19,557 nucleotides of DNA. It comes from Synura sp. LO234KE. Its lineage: Eukaryota > Sar > Synurophyceae > Synurales > Mallomonadaceae. Location of the stretch: positions 1,247-20,803 of the forward strand of contig VKHC01000073.1 in assembly GCA_015143735.1 (NCBI GenBank), written 5' to 3'. Of the stretch, positions 18,983 through 19,557 are shown piece after piece (position 1 is the stretch's first letter; each line of letters starts with the position of its first letter). Both the position numbers and the translations under genes were made by a program. The notes under the pieces are model-generated. The model searched no databases. It saw only the letters and a list, made by a program, of their open reading frames with translations, and had not been told where the DNA came from.

Positions 18983-19557
18983 CTAGCCCGCTTGTGTCGT
19001 AGCCTGCGCACTTCCCCTCCGTTGCCACTTCCCCTACCGCTCTGGGAACATCGTTGGGGACTAACCTGATGCTCCGAGTGCAATGACTTGAGGCTCTCCA
19101 CCCGGTCACGGGACCTACCAGTTGGTACATAGGGAGTTGTTCATTTCGATGGGGGGGCGAAATTCTTATCTGCCCTGACTGTTACTAGTATCTAACTAGT
19201 CACCTCATCCTCATCTGTAATTAACTAAAAGATTTTTTCTGAAATTAATAAATTTCGCCAACTTCAGTGGTAGTTTTCGGTAATCACAAGTTCCAGAAGT
19301 ATGTCGATGCTTCACCCACCACTTTCTCCTGGTGCCTCATTGTCATTTTTGGCTTATAAGTGTGAGTTGCAACAACTCTTTCACCGCCACCACAATGAGC
19401 TTCTGCCTGTTCTGGACTTGCTTCTTTGTAGTTTAAGTAATAAGTGGTAGAGTATTCCAATAGGTGTTGATTTTCTCGTTTGGGGGTACCCATTGAAATA
19501 GCACAATGGCTAGTGGACCTTGATGAGGCGGGGTTCACAATTGTGCGCACGCCCTTC
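18983..19557. other. Right end of the window, no supported gene
   Basis: If the GNHD fragment is an exon of a minus-strand gene, its earlier exons should lie here or beyond the window. A minus-strand frame at 19550-19284 is open and moderately protein-like (ENQHLLEYSTTYYLNYKEAS), but I cannot place it in a family or join it to the GNHD exon. About 19200-19260 is AT-rich. Confidence 0.3.

Overview
The window looks like nuclear DNA of a eukaryote, most likely a photosynthetic stramenopile (ochrophyte alga). It has intron-containing genes with introns of 52-181 nt, long gene-poor spacers and decayed retroelements. Three points lead to this reading: a DnaJ gene whose rebuilt N-terminus looks like the two-part (signal peptide plus transit peptide) leader used for complex red-derived plastids; a CEP70-like centrosomal protein, implying centrioles or flagella; and a secretory-pathway fucosyltransferase-like protein. 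The lineage is an inference from gene content, not a phylogenetic result.

Layout. 22-1549 (+): type I DnaJ/Hsp40 in three exons, predicted plastid protein. 1550-5973: long spacer with no convincing gene, holding one copy of a ~360-bp dispersed repeat (4371-4730). 5974-7580 (-): Fes1/SIL1-family Hsp70 nucleotide-exchange factor, three exons, with a possible ER signal peptide. 8580-10100 (+): broken 3' part of a retroelement with a zinc-finger-like stretch, an RNase H1-type hybrid-binding domain and an RNase H domain. 10381-10750: second copy of the dispersed repeat. 11577-12708 (-): two-exon O-fucosyltransferase-like membrane or secreted protein. 12853-15612 (+): five-exon CEP70-like gene, head-to-head with the previous one across 144 bp that hold a perfect double CACGTG palindrome. 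16017-16853 (-): unrecognised broken open frames. 17345-18100 (-): second, more decayed copy of the hybrid-binding/RNase H retroelement. 18734-18982 (-): short GNHD-bearing fragment resembling a metallophosphoesterase (possibly purple acid phosphatase).

The four supported genes serve three systems: Hsp70 co-chaperones (DnaJ and SIL1/Fes1, convergent and probably in different compartments), Golgi/ER glycosylation, and the centrosome/basal body. There is no sign of a gene cluster acting together; the shared FucT/CEP70 promoter is the only clear regulatory link. All splice sites were assigned by eye from reading frame and consensus and have not been tested against transcripts.
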